A stretch of DNA of 64,000 nucleotides from Mycobacterium haemophilum DSM 44634. GTDB taxonomy: Bacteria; Actinomycetota; Actinomycetes; Mycobacteriales; Mycobacteriaceae. Made by a program: the position numbers and the translations under genes. The DNA lies in assembly GCF_000340435.2 (NCBI RefSeq), contig NZ_CP011883.2, positions 2,154,687 to 2,218,686 on the forward strand, given 5' to 3'. This document shows positions 25,986 to 35,033 of this stretch, piece after piece. The stretch's first letter is position 1. The number at the start of each line of letters is the position of its first letter. The notes beneath the pieces are model-generated. The model was not told where the DNA came from. It did not search any database and saw nothing but the letters and a program-made list of their open reading frames with translations.

Positions 25986-26684
25986 TCAGTGCTCGACCGG
26001 GTGGATGGCCGGGCGGGTCTTGGTGATCACGTTCGTCGTCACACCGGCCTTGGGCAATGCGACGCCGATAAGACAATCGCGAGTGATGATTTCGGCTAGC
26101 TGGTCTTCGCCCCAGCCCTCGGTATCATCCGGGCGTACCGGCATCACCATGAAACGATGTTTCTGATTGGAATCCTCCACTCGGATCTCGACTTCCTCTG
26201 GCAGGTACAGTCCGAACTCTGCGAGCACCTGGCGCGGCCAGCGCACGATGCGACGCCGATAGTTAGGCGTGCGGTACCACTCAGGTGAATTACCCAGAAT
26301 CGGACGCGGATAGCAGGAGCACAGCGTACAGACAATGACGTGGTGCAGCGTGGGCGTGTCTTCAAGCACATGCAGCGCGGTGAAGTCGCTGGGCGTTCCG
26401 AAACCGGTGGGTTGCAGCCAGTCGACACCAACTTCGCGGCTAGCAGCGAGCGCATCGGTGAGCACCAGCTTCTTGTACTCCGGATCAAGCCAAGCCCGGG
26501 CCACCATGCGTGCGGCGGGAGCCGGGCCGATCTGTTCAGCGAATTCGGTGAAGCGGCGATGATCCTCCGCGGTGAAAATCCCTTTTTCGATGCATAATTC
26601 GCGAAGGGCGATCTCGAGGACTTCGAAGTCGGTGATCTCATCCACCATGGGCGCGGCGGTCCGGTCGTGGTCGTGGTCGGTCAT
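25986..26684 (-). CDS. Cobalt-type nitrile hydratase family alpha subunit
   Basis: 232 residues. The metal-binding claw is C119-T-L-C122-S-C124 within VIVCTLCSCYPRPILG; the Thr identifies the cobalt type, since iron enzymes have Ser. The cysteines at 122 and 124 would be oxidised to sulfinic and sulfenic acids in the mature enzyme. Family blocks RMVARAWLDPEYKKLVLTDA and EWYRTPNYRRRIVRWPR are present. ATG at 26684 follows AAAGGACC. The arginine in YPRP, where many cobalt nitrile hydratases have YPWP, recalls the thiocyanate hydrolase branch, so the true substrate may be a nitrile, isonitrile or thiocyanate. Confidence 0.87.
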   Translation of the reverse strand: MTDHDHDRTAAPMVDEITDFEVLEIALRELCIEKGIFTAEDHRRFTEFAEQIGPAPAARMVARAWLDPEYKKLVLTDALAASREVGVDWLQPTGFGTPSDFTALHVLEDTPTLHHVIVCTLCSCYPRPILGNSPEWYRTPNYRRRIVRWPRQVLAEFGLYLPEEVEIRVEDSNQKHRFMVMPVRPDDTEGWGEDQLAEIITRDCLIGVALPKAGVTTNVITKTRPAIHPVEH

Positions 26685-26728
26685 GCTGAGGTCCTTTCGC
26701 GACGAAGTCAATGACTGAAAGCTGGCGG

Positions 26729-27568
26729 CTAGCCCGCCGCTTCGAGCCACCGCTCGGGAATCTCAGTCTGCAGCGTGTCCTTGGCTGGTCCGGTGTAGCC
26801 GTGCCAGAGTTCGGAGAGGTTAAACCGAACGATATAGAACCACTCGGGCTTTTGGTCGGGGCCATCCCAGGTCTCGTCCTCGGCGGCGGGGCTTTCGTAC
26901 GAGACCACCGCGATCTTGCCTTTCGCGCCTCGTACGTACTCCTGGGTGCGGGTGTAGAACAGGACAGGGAGCTCCCGCACCATGACTGTGTCCCCGACCT
27001 TGAACTTCGGCTCGCCGGCCTGGCCCGCAAACACTTGCGGATCACCTTTACCGACCGCGTGTGTGTGATGCTGGTTGCGTTTCACCTTCGACGGGTCGCC
27101 CTCGAATTTGGGCGTAGCTATCAAGGGCTTTCCCTGCAGTCCGCCCGCATAGCGGGCGTTGACCTCCGCCATGCGCTCCGCCAATTCGCTCAGGCCAATG
27201 TGGTGCTTCTCGACAAGGATGCGTGCCACCGCCAGCAGCCAGCGTCCGTAGTAGGGAAGTCCGAGATAGATCGTGCGGCCGAGGTCGACGTTGCCGATCC
27301 GGCGGCGTTCCTCGGACAACCATATTCCGCGCCAGCCGAGAACCTCGCACATGACGTAGGTGTTTTCTTCCCAGGTCTCGTACTGCTTGTTCTCGAATTC
27401 GAGGGGAGCATCCGGTTCGCCGCCGACGTCGTGGGGAGTCTTGACGTAGGCGCTGAATCGGTCGTGGTCGATGAGATCGGGTGTGGGTGCGTCGGGAAGT
27501 TCCGGGTAGGAGGACTTAAGCCGAGCCACTAAGTCCAGGTGGGCTACCCGGTGCAAAGGAGTCGTCAT
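26729..27568 (-). CDS. Nitrile hydratase family beta subunit
   Basis: 279 residues. An N-terminal extension of about 45 residues not usual in Rhodococcus beta subunits precedes the helical domain (FSAYVKTPHDVGGEP through YGRWLLAVARILVEKHHIG). The C-terminal SH3-like barrel includes FKVGDTVMVRELP and EYVRGAKGKIAVVSY. The barrel arginine that hydrogen-bonds the oxidised cysteines can be placed at FYTRTQEYVR, equivalent to HTRxPxYVR. ATG at 27568 has GGAACGGAG upstream. Beta comes first in the operon, then alpha and the accessory gene, as in cobalt-type loci. Confidence 0.85.
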   Translation of the reverse strand: MTTPLHRVAHLDLVARLKSSYPELPDAPTPDLIDHDRFSAYVKTPHDVGGEPDAPLEFENKQYETWEENTYVMCEVLGWRGIWLSEERRRIGNVDLGRTIYLGLPYYGRWLLAVARILVEKHHIGLSELAERMAEVNARYAGGLQGKPLIATPKFEGDPSKVKRNQHHTHAVGKGDPQVFAGQAGEPKFKVGDTVMVRELPVLFYTRTQEYVRGAKGKIAVVSYESPAAEDETWDGPDQKPEWFYIVRFNLSELWHGYTGPAKDTLQTEIPERWLEAAG

Positions 27569-27765
27569 CAGAACTCCGTTCCTTGTCGTGACGCCGTAGC
27601 ACAGTCTGGTGCTCACCCAAATACAGCTCGTGTCTGCTGTCAACGCCACGCACCTGTCTTGAGCCCGTCTATGCTTTCCATCACGTAGCTGCCGGACTAG
27701 GCCCGCGGGGTGGGGAAACTATGCGAGCCTGAGCCGGCATTCGGTCGATAAGCCAGGGGGCAGCA

Positions 27766-28929
27766 TTGTCCGAGCTTTTTCCCGCGTACCGAGCGAGCTG
27801 GGAGACAGACCAGCATCGCGAACTGCGCAAACACGCGGCAGAGTTCATGCTCAAGGAAGCCACTCCGAACCAGGAACGGTGGGCCCGCCAACACCAGGTC
27901 GACCGCGAGTATTGGAACAAGCTGGGCGATGCGGGGCTGCTCGGGCTGGACCTGCCTGAGCGGTTTGGTGGCGCCGATGGTGACTTTGGCTTTTCGGCCG
28001 TTGTCGCCGAAGAACAGGCGTTGGCGAACGACACCGCATCCGGCTGGGCCGTGCATTCGCCGATCGGCGCGCACTACATCAACACTTACGGAACCGAGGA
28101 ACAAAAGCAGCGTTGGCTACCCAGGATCATCAGTGGGGATGCGGTCCTTGCCATCGCGATGACCGAGCCGGGTGCCGGTTCTGACCTGCAGAACATACGC
28201 ACCACCGCGGTTCGCGACGGCTCACACTATGTCGTCAACGGATCAAAGACGTTCATCTCCAACGGAACCCATTGCGATCTGCTGATCATTGTCGCCAAGA
28301 CCGATCCCGCAGCAGGATCGGCGGGAATTTCTTTGATCGTGGCCGAAACAAAGGACAATCTGGGCGGCTTCGAGCGCGGGCGAGTTTTGGACAAGATCGG
28401 CCAGCACGGTCAGGACACCCGCGAGTTGTTCTTCTCCGATATGCACGTGCCGACGGCGAACCTGCTCGGAAACAGCGAGGGGCTGGGCTTCTATCAGCTG
28501 ATGGAACAGCTGGCGCGCGAGCGGCTGATCATCGCTTCGCTGTGCGTCGGCCTGGCCGAAAGCGCGGTGCTGGAGGCGGTCCGCTACACCAAGCAACGAG
28601 AAGCGTTCGGCCGCACGCTGATCAAGTTCCAGCACAACCGATTTGAACTCGCGCAGCTCAAGGCCGAGACGCTGTCCATCAAGACCACGGTCGACTATTG
28701 CATCCAGCAGTACATCGACGGCCATAACGACCCGGCCACCGCGTCAATGGCCAAGCTGATCGCCGCCGATAAGACCGTTGATGTCGTCGATCGGTGCCTA
28801 CAGTTTTTCGGCGGCTACGGCTACATGATGGAGTACCCCATTGCGCGGGCCTATGCGGCGGCGCGGGTGACCAAGATCTATGGTGGCACAAGCGAAATCA
28901 TGAAGGAGATCATCAGTCGTTCACTATAA
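27766..28929 (+). CDS. Acyl-CoA dehydrogenase
   Basis: 387 residues with a complete acyl-CoA dehydrogenase fold: N-terminal helices, IAMTEPGAGSDLQNIRTTA for FAD/substrate binding, beta domain with GSKTFISNGTHCDLLI, then the C-terminal helical domain with REAFGRTLIKFQHNRF and the closing YGGTSEIMKEIISR. The C-terminal YGGTSEI block is conserved and the preceding FGGYGYMMEYP region carries the expected active-site neighbourhood. TTG at 27766 is chosen as start because AGGGGG precedes it by 5 bases. The chain-length specificity is not evident. It is divergent from the nitrile hydratase operon. Confidence 0.88.
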   Translation: MSELFPAYRASWETDQHRELRKHAAEFMLKEATPNQERWARQHQVDREYWNKLGDAGLLGLDLPERFGGADGDFGFSAVVAEEQALANDTASGWAVHSPIGAHYINTYGTEEQKQRWLPRIISGDAVLAIAMTEPGAGSDLQNIRTTAVRDGSHYVVNGSKTFISNGTHCDLLIIVAKTDPAAGSAGISLIVAETKDNLGGFERGRVLDKIGQHGQDTRELFFSDMHVPTANLLGNSEGLGFYQLMEQLARERLIIASLCVGLAESAVLEAVRYTKQREAFGRTLIKFQHNRFELAQLKAETLSIKTTVDYCIQQYIDGHNDPATASMAKLIAADKTVDVVDRCLQFFGGYGYMMEYPIARAYAAARVTKIYGGTSEIMKEIISRSL

Positions 28930-28989
28930 GTTTGGCTCGAGGCGGATTTTGAAATCACTGATGACCCTAGCCAGCGTGCGGCCAGGTAG

Positions 28990-29392
28990 GTGTCCACCGT
29001 CGGGACGCATTTCGGCCGTGACAATCGCAGGATGCGCGATCTGAGCCTGTCCGACGGCACCCTCACGCTGTCCCCGCTGTGTGTGGATGACGCAGTGGCC
29101 CATCTGGCCGGGGAGGACGAGCAGCTGGTCCAGCAGCAGTGGGCGACCAGCGGTCCGCTGCGGGCCTTCGCCATCCACGCCCGCGCCAGGGCGTGGGCTG
29201 GCGACCCGCGCTGTCGACCTGGCGTGCCAGTACGTGGCCGAACACGGTGTGAGTACCGCAGTGGTGAAGGTGGAACCGCAGAACGCGGCGTCGGCCCGAG
29301 TCGCGCTACGGACCGGCTTCACCTACGCCGGTCGGATCCGAGAACAGAACGGCACGGTCTTCGACCGCTATGAGCGAGCCCTCGTCCCGGGG
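28990..29392 (+). pseudogene. Broken GNAT-family acetyltransferase
   Basis: The N-terminal part (RDLSLSDGTLTLSPLCVDDAVAHLAGEDEQLVQ) and C-terminal part (GRGLATRAVDLACQYVAEHG through ASARVALRTGFTYAGRIRE) of a RimJ/RimL-type acetyltransferase lie in different frames. The central acetyl-CoA-binding strand is largely deleted at about 29150-29190. The block is visibly richer in G and C than its neighbours. A functional protein cannot be made. Confidence 0.6.
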
Positions 29393-29451
29393 CTGGTGGT
29401 CAGGATGGCCGACGAGGCCGAGCCCCCTGTCGGTGGATCGCCGAGGTCGGC

Positions 29452-29589
29452 ACGTGGCAACGGCTGGCCATCGACGCCTCCAGCCGCGCTGCCGGTTTCT
29501 ATCGCAGGCTCGGCTAGACAGCGGTGGGAGATCTGCCGGACGGCAGCATCCGCTTCGAAAAGCGCTGCGCGACACCCGTCGTCGGCAAG
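29452..29589 (+). pseudogene. C-terminal scrap of a second GNAT acetyltransferase
   Basis: One plus-strand frame reads QRLAIDASSRAAGFYRRLG, a TAG stop, then TAVGDLPDGSIRFEK. This is the usual C-terminal helix-strand pair of a GNAT protein interrupted by a nonsense codon. Nothing of the N-terminal half precedes it. It directly abuts the phosphotransferase remnant. Confidence 0.45.
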
Positions 29590-30461
29590 ATGCACGACGA
29601 CGAAGTGGACATTGACGAACACCTGGTGCGGCGCCTGCTGAGCGATCAGTTCCCCCATTGGGCCGACCTGCCCCTCACCCCGGTCCGCTCCGCAGGGACG
29701 GACAACGCCATGTACCGGCTCGGCGATAACCTCGCCGTCCGGATCCCCAGGATCCACTGGGCCGTCGAGAGCCTGCGGACCGAACAGCACTGGTTGCCCC
29801 GGATCGCCCCGCACCTGCCGGTGCCCAGCCCCATCCCGGTGGGCCTGGGCACCCCGACGGAGGACTTTGAATGGCCCTGGTCCATCTGCCGCTGGGTCGA
29901 CGAAGAGAACCCAGCGGCCGGCCGACTTACCGACCCCACCGGGCTCGCCCAGGATCTCGTCGCCTTCATCGCTGCCCTGCGCGCCGTCGACCCCACCGGC
30001 GGGTCGGCGGCGCATCGGGGCTCGCCACTGGCAGTGCAGGACGAGGAGGTCCGCGCCGCGCTGCCGGCCCTGGACGGGCTCATCGACGTCCGGGCGGCGA
30101 CCTTCGCCTGGGAGGAAGCCCTACGGGTCCCGGTGTACGCGGGCCCCGCGATGTGGTTCCACGGTGACCTATCCCCGTTCAACCTCCTGACCGTCCGGGT
30201 CGACTGGCTGGCGTCATCGACTTCGGTCTCATGAGCGTCGGAGACCCCAGCATCGACCTGATCCCCGCGTGGAGTCTGCTGCCCCCACTCGCGCGAGAGC
30301 AGTTTCGCACCGCGCTGAAGGTCGATGACGGCGCCTGGCACGCGGTCGCGGCTGGGCGCTGTCGGGCTCGCTCATCGCACTCCCGTACTACAAGGACCAC
30401 CAACCCACGGCTCGCGGACAGCGCTCGCCACGTCATCCGTGAAATCCTCGCCGACCGCTAG
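29590..30461 (+). pseudogene. Frameshifted aminoglycoside phosphotransferase-like kinase
   Basis: The frame from ATG 29590 encodes an APH-fold kinase: GTDNAMYRLGDNLAVRIPR (nucleotide-binding strands), PWSICRWVDEENP (hinge), and the catalytic loop WFHGDLSPFNLLT. At about 30195 the frame is lost, so the Mg-binding VIDFG and the C-terminal MSVGDPSIDLIPAWSLLP lie in another frame. A further shift near 30355 separates GWALSGSLIALPYYKD from the terminal LADSARHVIREILAD. Relatives confer aminoglycoside or macrolide modification or act on unknown hydroxyl groups. With at least two shifts the gene should be inactive. Confidence 0.65.
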
Positions 30462-30537
30462 CACACCGCGAACGTCGGCAGCTCTGCTGGCAATGCCAGC
30501 TGCGCCCGTATTGAGTCGTGTTGAGTAAGGTGACGGC

Positions 30538-31782
30538 GTGCACGAGTTGGCCGGTCACGCGCGACGTTCGGGCAGTGCGGTCGGGCTGGACCCCGACAGC
30601 CGACTGCGCCGCTATGAGGAGGCATTCGCCGACCACGATGCGCCATTCGCGTTTATCGACCTCGAAGCGATGTGGGGCAACGCCAAGCAAATGCTCACGC
30701 GTGCAGGCGACAAGCCGATCCGGGTGGCGTCGAAATCGTTGCGTTGTCGGCCGCTGCAACGGGAAATCCTCGATGCCAGTGAGCGGTTCGATGGCCTGAT
30801 GACGTTCACCCTCCCCGAAACACTCTGGCTTGCGGGGCACGGTTTTTCGAATCTGCTGCTCGCCTACCCGACGACCGACCGGGCGGCACTGCGCGAGCTC
30901 GGTGCGATCACCGCCGACGACCCAGACAGGGCGCCAATCGTGATGGTCGACAGCGTTGAGCACCTCGACGTGATCGAGAATGCGACCGGTAACCCAGTGC
31001 GACTGTGTCTGGACCTTGATGCTGGGTATTGGCGCGCCAAGGGGTGCGTGAAGATCGGCCCGAAGCGTTCGCCACTGCACACACCGGAGCAGGTGCGCGC
31101 GCTGGCGGTGGAGATCGCGCGACGGCCGACGCTCAAGCTGGTGGCGCTGATGTCCTACGAGGGCCACATCGCGGGCTTCGGCGACAAGGTGGCCGGCAAG
31201 CGCATCCAAAACGCCGTCGTCAGGTGCATGCAGCGCCAGTCGATCGCGGAGCTGCGTGAACGTCGTGCACGCACTGTTGAGCTCGTACGCGAGGTCGCCG
31301 ACCTCAAGATCGTCAACGCCGGCGGCACTGGCGACCTCCAACTCGTCGCCCAGGAGCCGGCAATCACCGAGGCGACCGCTGGCTCGGGGTTCTACGCGCC
31401 GACGCTGTTCGACTCGTACTCCACCTTTTCCTTGCAGCCGGCGGCAATGTTCGCCCTACCCGTGTCGCGCCGGCCCGGCGCGAAGACCGTCACCGCGCTT
31501 GGAGGCGGCTACCTGGCTAGCGGAGTCGGTGCGAAGGACCGTATGCCGACGCCGTACCTGCCGGCGGGGCTGCGACTCGACCCGATGGAGGGCACCGGCG
31601 AGGTTCAAACGCCGTTGCACGGCGACGCGGCCCGTCGGCTAAAGGTTGGTGACAAGGTCTATTTCCGCCACACGAAGGCCGGCGAGATGTGTGAGCGGTT
31701 CGATCGTCTGCATTTGGTCCGGGGCGCGCAGATCGTTGACACCGTGCCGACGTACCGCGGTGAGGGCCGCACATTTCTGTGA
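30538..31782 (+). CDS. PLP-dependent alanine racemase/D-threonine aldolase-like protein (Rv1769-like)
   Basis: 414 residues, the same length I recall for M. tuberculosis Rv1769. The N-terminal TIM barrel carries the PLP lysine in IRVASKSLRC; further barrel blocks include CLDLDAGYW and ALMSYEGHIAGFGDK. The C-terminal beta domain matches D-threonine aldolase/deaminase relatives (FDSYSTFSLQPAAMFALPVSRRPG). The reaction is probably on a D-hydroxy-amino acid or amino acid, but specificity is unknown. The GTG at 30538 has AAGG 8 bases upstream. It starts a same-strand run with the M28 peptidase and lactone oxidase genes. Confidence 0.8.
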   Translation: MHELAGHARRSGSAVGLDPDSRLRRYEEAFADHDAPFAFIDLEAMWGNAKQMLTRAGDKPIRVASKSLRCRPLQREILDASERFDGLMTFTLPETLWLAGHGFSNLLLAYPTTDRAALRELGAITADDPDRAPIVMVDSVEHLDVIENATGNPVRLCLDLDAGYWRAKGCVKIGPKRSPLHTPEQVRALAVEIARRPTLKLVALMSYEGHIAGFGDKVAGKRIQNAVVRCMQRQSIAELRERRARTVELVREVADLKIVNAGGTGDLQLVAQEPAITEATAGSGFYAPTLFDSYSTFSLQPAAMFALPVSRRPGAKTVTALGGGYLASGVGAKDRMPTPYLPAGLRLDPMEGTGEVQTPLHGDAARRLKVGDKVYFRHTKAGEMCERFDRLHLVRGAQIVDTVPTYRGEGRTFL

Positions 31783-31837
31783 TGCGGAACTTGTGGAACT
31801 TTGCGAGCACAATCCAAGGCACACAAAAGGAGCTGCC

Positions 31838-33043
31838 ATGACCGCAATCACCGCGTTGCCGACTGAGCTGGACACGATGCGCGAGGTCGTCGAGGCGCTC
31901 GCGCCGATCGAACGTGCCGCCGGTCAGCCGGGCGAGCAGCAGGCGGCCAGATGGATCGTTGAGCGCTTGGGTGCTGCGGGCGCGCACAATGCCCGCGTCG
32001 AAGAGGAGCAGTTCTACGACGGCTACCCGCGGCTGCACGCAAAGCTGACCGCGGTCGGGGTTGTGGCCGGCGTCGCGGGCTTGGTTAGCCGCCGCTTGCG
32101 GGGCCCAGCCGCCGTGGCGGGGCTGAGTGCGGGACTGGCGATCGCCGACGACTGTTCGAACGGTGCGCGGGTGGTACGCAGGACAGTGCAGAAGCCCCGG
32201 ACGACGTGGAACGTAGTGGCCGAGGCCGGCGATCTCGCCGGCAAGCAGACGGTTGTGGTGTGTGCTCATCACGATGCCGCGCATAGCGGCAAGTTCTTTG
32301 AGGCCGGCTTTCACGAGGCAATAGTGGATCGATTTCCCGGGATCGTTGAGCGCATCGACACTTCGCTGCCGAACTGGTGGCCAGCGATTTTTGCACCCGT
32401 AATCGCCGGCGTCGGCACGCTGCGCGGCAGTCGCAAAATGATGGTTACCGGCGCCGTAATGAGCGCGATCGCAACCGCGTTGTTCGCCGACATCGCTCGC
32501 AGCCCGATCGTTCCGGGGGCCAACGATAACCTCTCTGCCGTCGCCCTGCTCGTCGCGTTGGCCGAGCGGCTGCGTAATCGGCCGGTGCAGGGTGTGCGGG
32601 TGCTGCTGGTTTCTCTTGGCGCCGAGGAACAGCTGCAGGGCGGTATCTACGGCTTCATGGCGCGTCACAAATCCGAGCTCGACCGCGACCAAACATACTT
32701 TCTGAATTTCGACACGATCGGCTCGCCCGAGCTGATCATGCTCGAGGGCGAGGGCACCACGATTATGGAGGACTACTACCACCGACCATTTCGCGATCAG
32801 GTGGTACGGGCCGCCGAGCATGCCGACGCGCCGCTACGTCGAGGCATGCGGGCGCGCAACAGTACCGACGCCGTGCTGATGAGTCGCGCGGGCTATCCGA
32901 CCGCGTGCTTCTCGTCCATCGACCGCCATAAGGCACTCTCGAACTATCACCAGATGTCCGACACACCCGAGAACCTGGTCTACGAGACGGTAATGCACGC
33001 GGTCACTGTCGCTGAAGCGGTGGTGCGGGAGTTGACGCGGTGA
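31838..33043 (+). CDS. M28-family metallopeptidase-like protein (Rv1770-like)
   Basis: 401 residues. It has M28 zinc-binding blocks: CAHHDAAHSG (HxD), GANDNLSAV (bridging Asp) and LGAEEQLQGG (Glu-Glu), then NFDTIGSPEL and SSIDRHKALSNYHQMSDT for the last His. Hydrophobic stretches at about 70-110 and 190-225 suggest membrane association, unusual for the family but seen in the M. tuberculosis relative. ATG at 31838 follows AAAGGAG. The stop overlaps the next gene's GTG by four bases (GTGA). Substrates of the bacterial relatives are unknown; aminopeptidase or glutaminyl cyclase-like activity is possible. Confidence 0.8.
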   Translation: MTAITALPTELDTMREVVEALAPIERAAGQPGEQQAARWIVERLGAAGAHNARVEEEQFYDGYPRLHAKLTAVGVVAGVAGLVSRRLRGPAAVAGLSAGLAIADDCSNGARVVRRTVQKPRTTWNVVAEAGDLAGKQTVVVCAHHDAAHSGKFFEAGFHEAIVDRFPGIVERIDTSLPNWWPAIFAPVIAGVGTLRGSRKMMVTGAVMSAIATALFADIARSPIVPGANDNLSAVALLVALAERLRNRPVQGVRVLLVSLGAEEQLQGGIYGFMARHKSELDRDQTYFLNFDTIGSPELIMLEGEGTTIMEDYYHRPFRDQVVRAAEHADAPLRRGMRARNSTDAVLMSRAGYPTACFSSIDRHKALSNYHQMSDTPENLVYETVMHAVTVAEAVVRELTR

Positions 33044-34335
33044 GCATCAAGTGGGGCAACTGGGCTGGTGAACAATTCTGCGCACCGTCGGCGATCGTCC
33101 GGCCCACCTCGGAGGCAGAACTGGTTGAGGCGGTCACGCGGGCAGCGCAGCGTGGCGAACCAGTACGGGCGGTGGGCACCGGGCATTCGTTCACCGACTG
33201 CGCGTGTACCGACGGAGTGATGATCGACATGACCGGCCTCCAGCGGGTCATAAGCGCAGATCCCGCAACCGGTTTGGTGACGATCGAGGGTGGCGCGAAG
33301 TTACATGCCCTCGGCCCGCAGCTGGCCGAGCGCGGACTCGGGTTGGAGAACCAGGGTGATATCGACGCGCAGTCGATCACCGGCGCCACCGCCACCGCGA
33401 CGCATGGGACCGGTGCGCGCTTTCCGAACCTGTCGGCGCGGATCGTAGCGATGCGGCTCGTCACCGCAACCGGTGACGTGCTGACTTTGACGGAAGACTG
33501 CAACGATGACGCCTACCTGGCGGCGCGGGTGTCGCTGGGTGCGCTAGGGGTGATCTCGCAGGTCACGATCCAAACGGTGCCGCTGTACACGCTAAATCGC
33601 CGCGACGAACGACGTGCACTGACTGAGACCCTGGAAAACCTCGACGACTATGTCGACGGCAACGACCACTTCGAGTTCTTCGTATTTCCTTACGCGGATA
33701 CGGCTTTGACGCGCACCACCCGCCGCAGCGACGAGGAACCTACGCCGACGCCGAGGTGGAAGCGCAGGCTTCACGAGCAGGTGGAAAACGGGGGATTCGG
33801 CGTGATTTGCCGGACCGGCCGACGGTTTCCACCTGCCGCACCGACCCTCAATCGCTTGATGACGAAGGTGATCTCGAATTCCACGGTCTCCGACCGCGCC
33901 TACAAGGTGTACGCGACCGAGCGCAAGGTCAAGTTCACCGAGATGGAGTATGCGATCCCTCGCGAGCACGCACGTGTCGCGATCCAGCGGGTCATCGACC
34001 TCGTGCGCCGTCGCAACTTGCCGATCATGTTCCCGCTCGAGGTGCGCTTCGCGGCGTCCGATGACGCCTTCCTATCTACTGCGCATGGGCGTGACAGCTG
34101 CTACATCGCCGTCCATCAGTACACCGGGATGGAATTCGAGACCTACTTTCGTGCCGTCGAGGCAATCATGGATGAGTATGCCGGCCGCCCACATTGGGGC
34201 AAGCGCCACTATCAGAGCGCCGGTACGCTTCGCGAGCGGTATCCCCGATGGGATCGTTTCGCCGCCGTCCGCGACCGCCTCGATCCCGACCGCGTCTTTC
34301 TTAACGACTACACCCGGCGCGTGCTGGGGCCCTGA
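33040..34335 (+). CDS. L-gulono-1,4-lactone dehydrogenase / D-arabinono-lactone oxidase (Rv1771-like)
   Basis: 431 residues of the vanillyl-alcohol-oxidase flavoprotein family. The FAD domain contains VRAVGTGHSFTDCA, GLQRVIS and TGATATATHGTG. The ALO domain ends in PHWGKRHYQSAGTLRERYPRWDRFAAVRDRLDPD, the signature tail of aldonolactone oxidoreductases. M. tuberculosis Rv1771 oxidises L-gulono-1,4-lactone to ascorbate with cytochrome c-type acceptors, and the length matches (428 versus 431). GTG at 33040 overlaps the upstream stop. The preceding racemase and peptidase genes are conserved neighbours. Confidence 0.88.
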   Translation: MSIKWGNWAGEQFCAPSAIVRPTSEAELVEAVTRAAQRGEPVRAVGTGHSFTDCACTDGVMIDMTGLQRVISADPATGLVTIEGGAKLHALGPQLAERGLGLENQGDIDAQSITGATATATHGTGARFPNLSARIVAMRLVTATGDVLTLTEDCNDDAYLAARVSLGALGVISQVTIQTVPLYTLNRRDERRALTETLENLDDYVDGNDHFEFFVFPYADTALTRTTRRSDEEPTPTPRWKRRLHEQVENGGFGVICRTGRRFPPAAPTLNRLMTKVISNSTVSDRAYKVYATERKVKFTEMEYAIPREHARVAIQRVIDLVRRRNLPIMFPLEVRFAASDDAFLSTAHGRDSCYIAVHQYTGMEFETYFRAVEAIMDEYAGRPHWGKRHYQSAGTLRERYPRWDRFAAVRDRLDPDRVFLNDYTRRVLGP

Positions 34336-34402
34336 TACCGCGATTTTCTGCGATGCGAGCAGATCAACGGTCGTTTTGGCAGGTGACGTACGGTAGGAGC
34401 CT

Positions 34403-34966
34403 ATGCAAAATTACGACTATCTCACCTACGAAGAGTTCGGCCGTAAATTCTTCGAGGTCGCTGTCACACCGGACCGGGTTGCCGCCGCATTCGCCGATAT
34501 CGCGGGCAGCGAGTTCGCGATGGAGCCGATTGCTCAGGGGCCTGGCAAAATCGCCAAGGTCAGCGCCAATGTCAAGATCAAAGAACCTCGGGTCACGCGG
34601 CGCCTCGGCGACAGCATCACGTTCGTCATTCACATTCCGCTTTCGATCGATCTACTCGTCGACCTTCGGCTCGATAAGCAGCGGTTTGTCGTTGCCGGTG
34701 ACATCGCATTGCGGGCAACCGCACGCGCCGCCAACCCGCTGCTGCTCATCGTCGACGTCGCGAAGCCGCGGCCGTCCGATATCACTGTCAACGTGTCGTC
34801 TAAGTCCATCCGCGGCGAAGTGTTGCGCATTCTCGCGGGCGTTGACGGTGAGATCCGGCGATTCATCGCTCAGTACGTCGCAGCCGAAATCGACTCACCT
34901 CAATCCCAAGCCGCACAAGTTATCGATGTAGCCCACCAGTTGGACGCCACCTGGGCCGGCCCCTAG
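34403..34966 (+). CDS. Conserved hypothetical protein, SRPBCC/DUF-like
   Basis: 187 residues with no signal peptide or membrane segment. The composition (alternating strands, conserved VAGDIALRATARAANPLLLIVDV, final amphipathic helix EIRRFIAQYVAAEID) suggests a lipid-binding helix-grip fold, but this is only an impression. The ATG at 34403 is preceded by TAGGAG. It follows the lactone oxidase on the same strand after 67 bases, so it may be part of the same operon. I do not recognise the family. Confidence 0.65.
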   Translation: MQNYDYLTYEEFGRKFFEVAVTPDRVAAAFADIAGSEFAMEPIAQGPGKIAKVSANVKIKEPRVTRRLGDSITFVIHIPLSIDLLVDLRLDKQRFVVAGDIALRATARAANPLLLIVDVAKPRPSDITVNVSSKSIRGEVLRILAGVDGEIRRFIAQYVAAEIDSPQSQAAQVIDVAHQLDATWAGP

Positions 34967-35033
34967 GAGCCAAGTGCACCAAGGGCTGCTTCGCTACCGA
35001 AAAGCGCAGTGTCGCATGGATACTTGTTGGTCG

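Noticed and set aside
31517..32821. Minus-strand 434-codon frame opposite the racemase-like and M28 genes
   Set aside because: It spans two well-supported plus-strand genes and their junction; no conserved motif and unusual composition.
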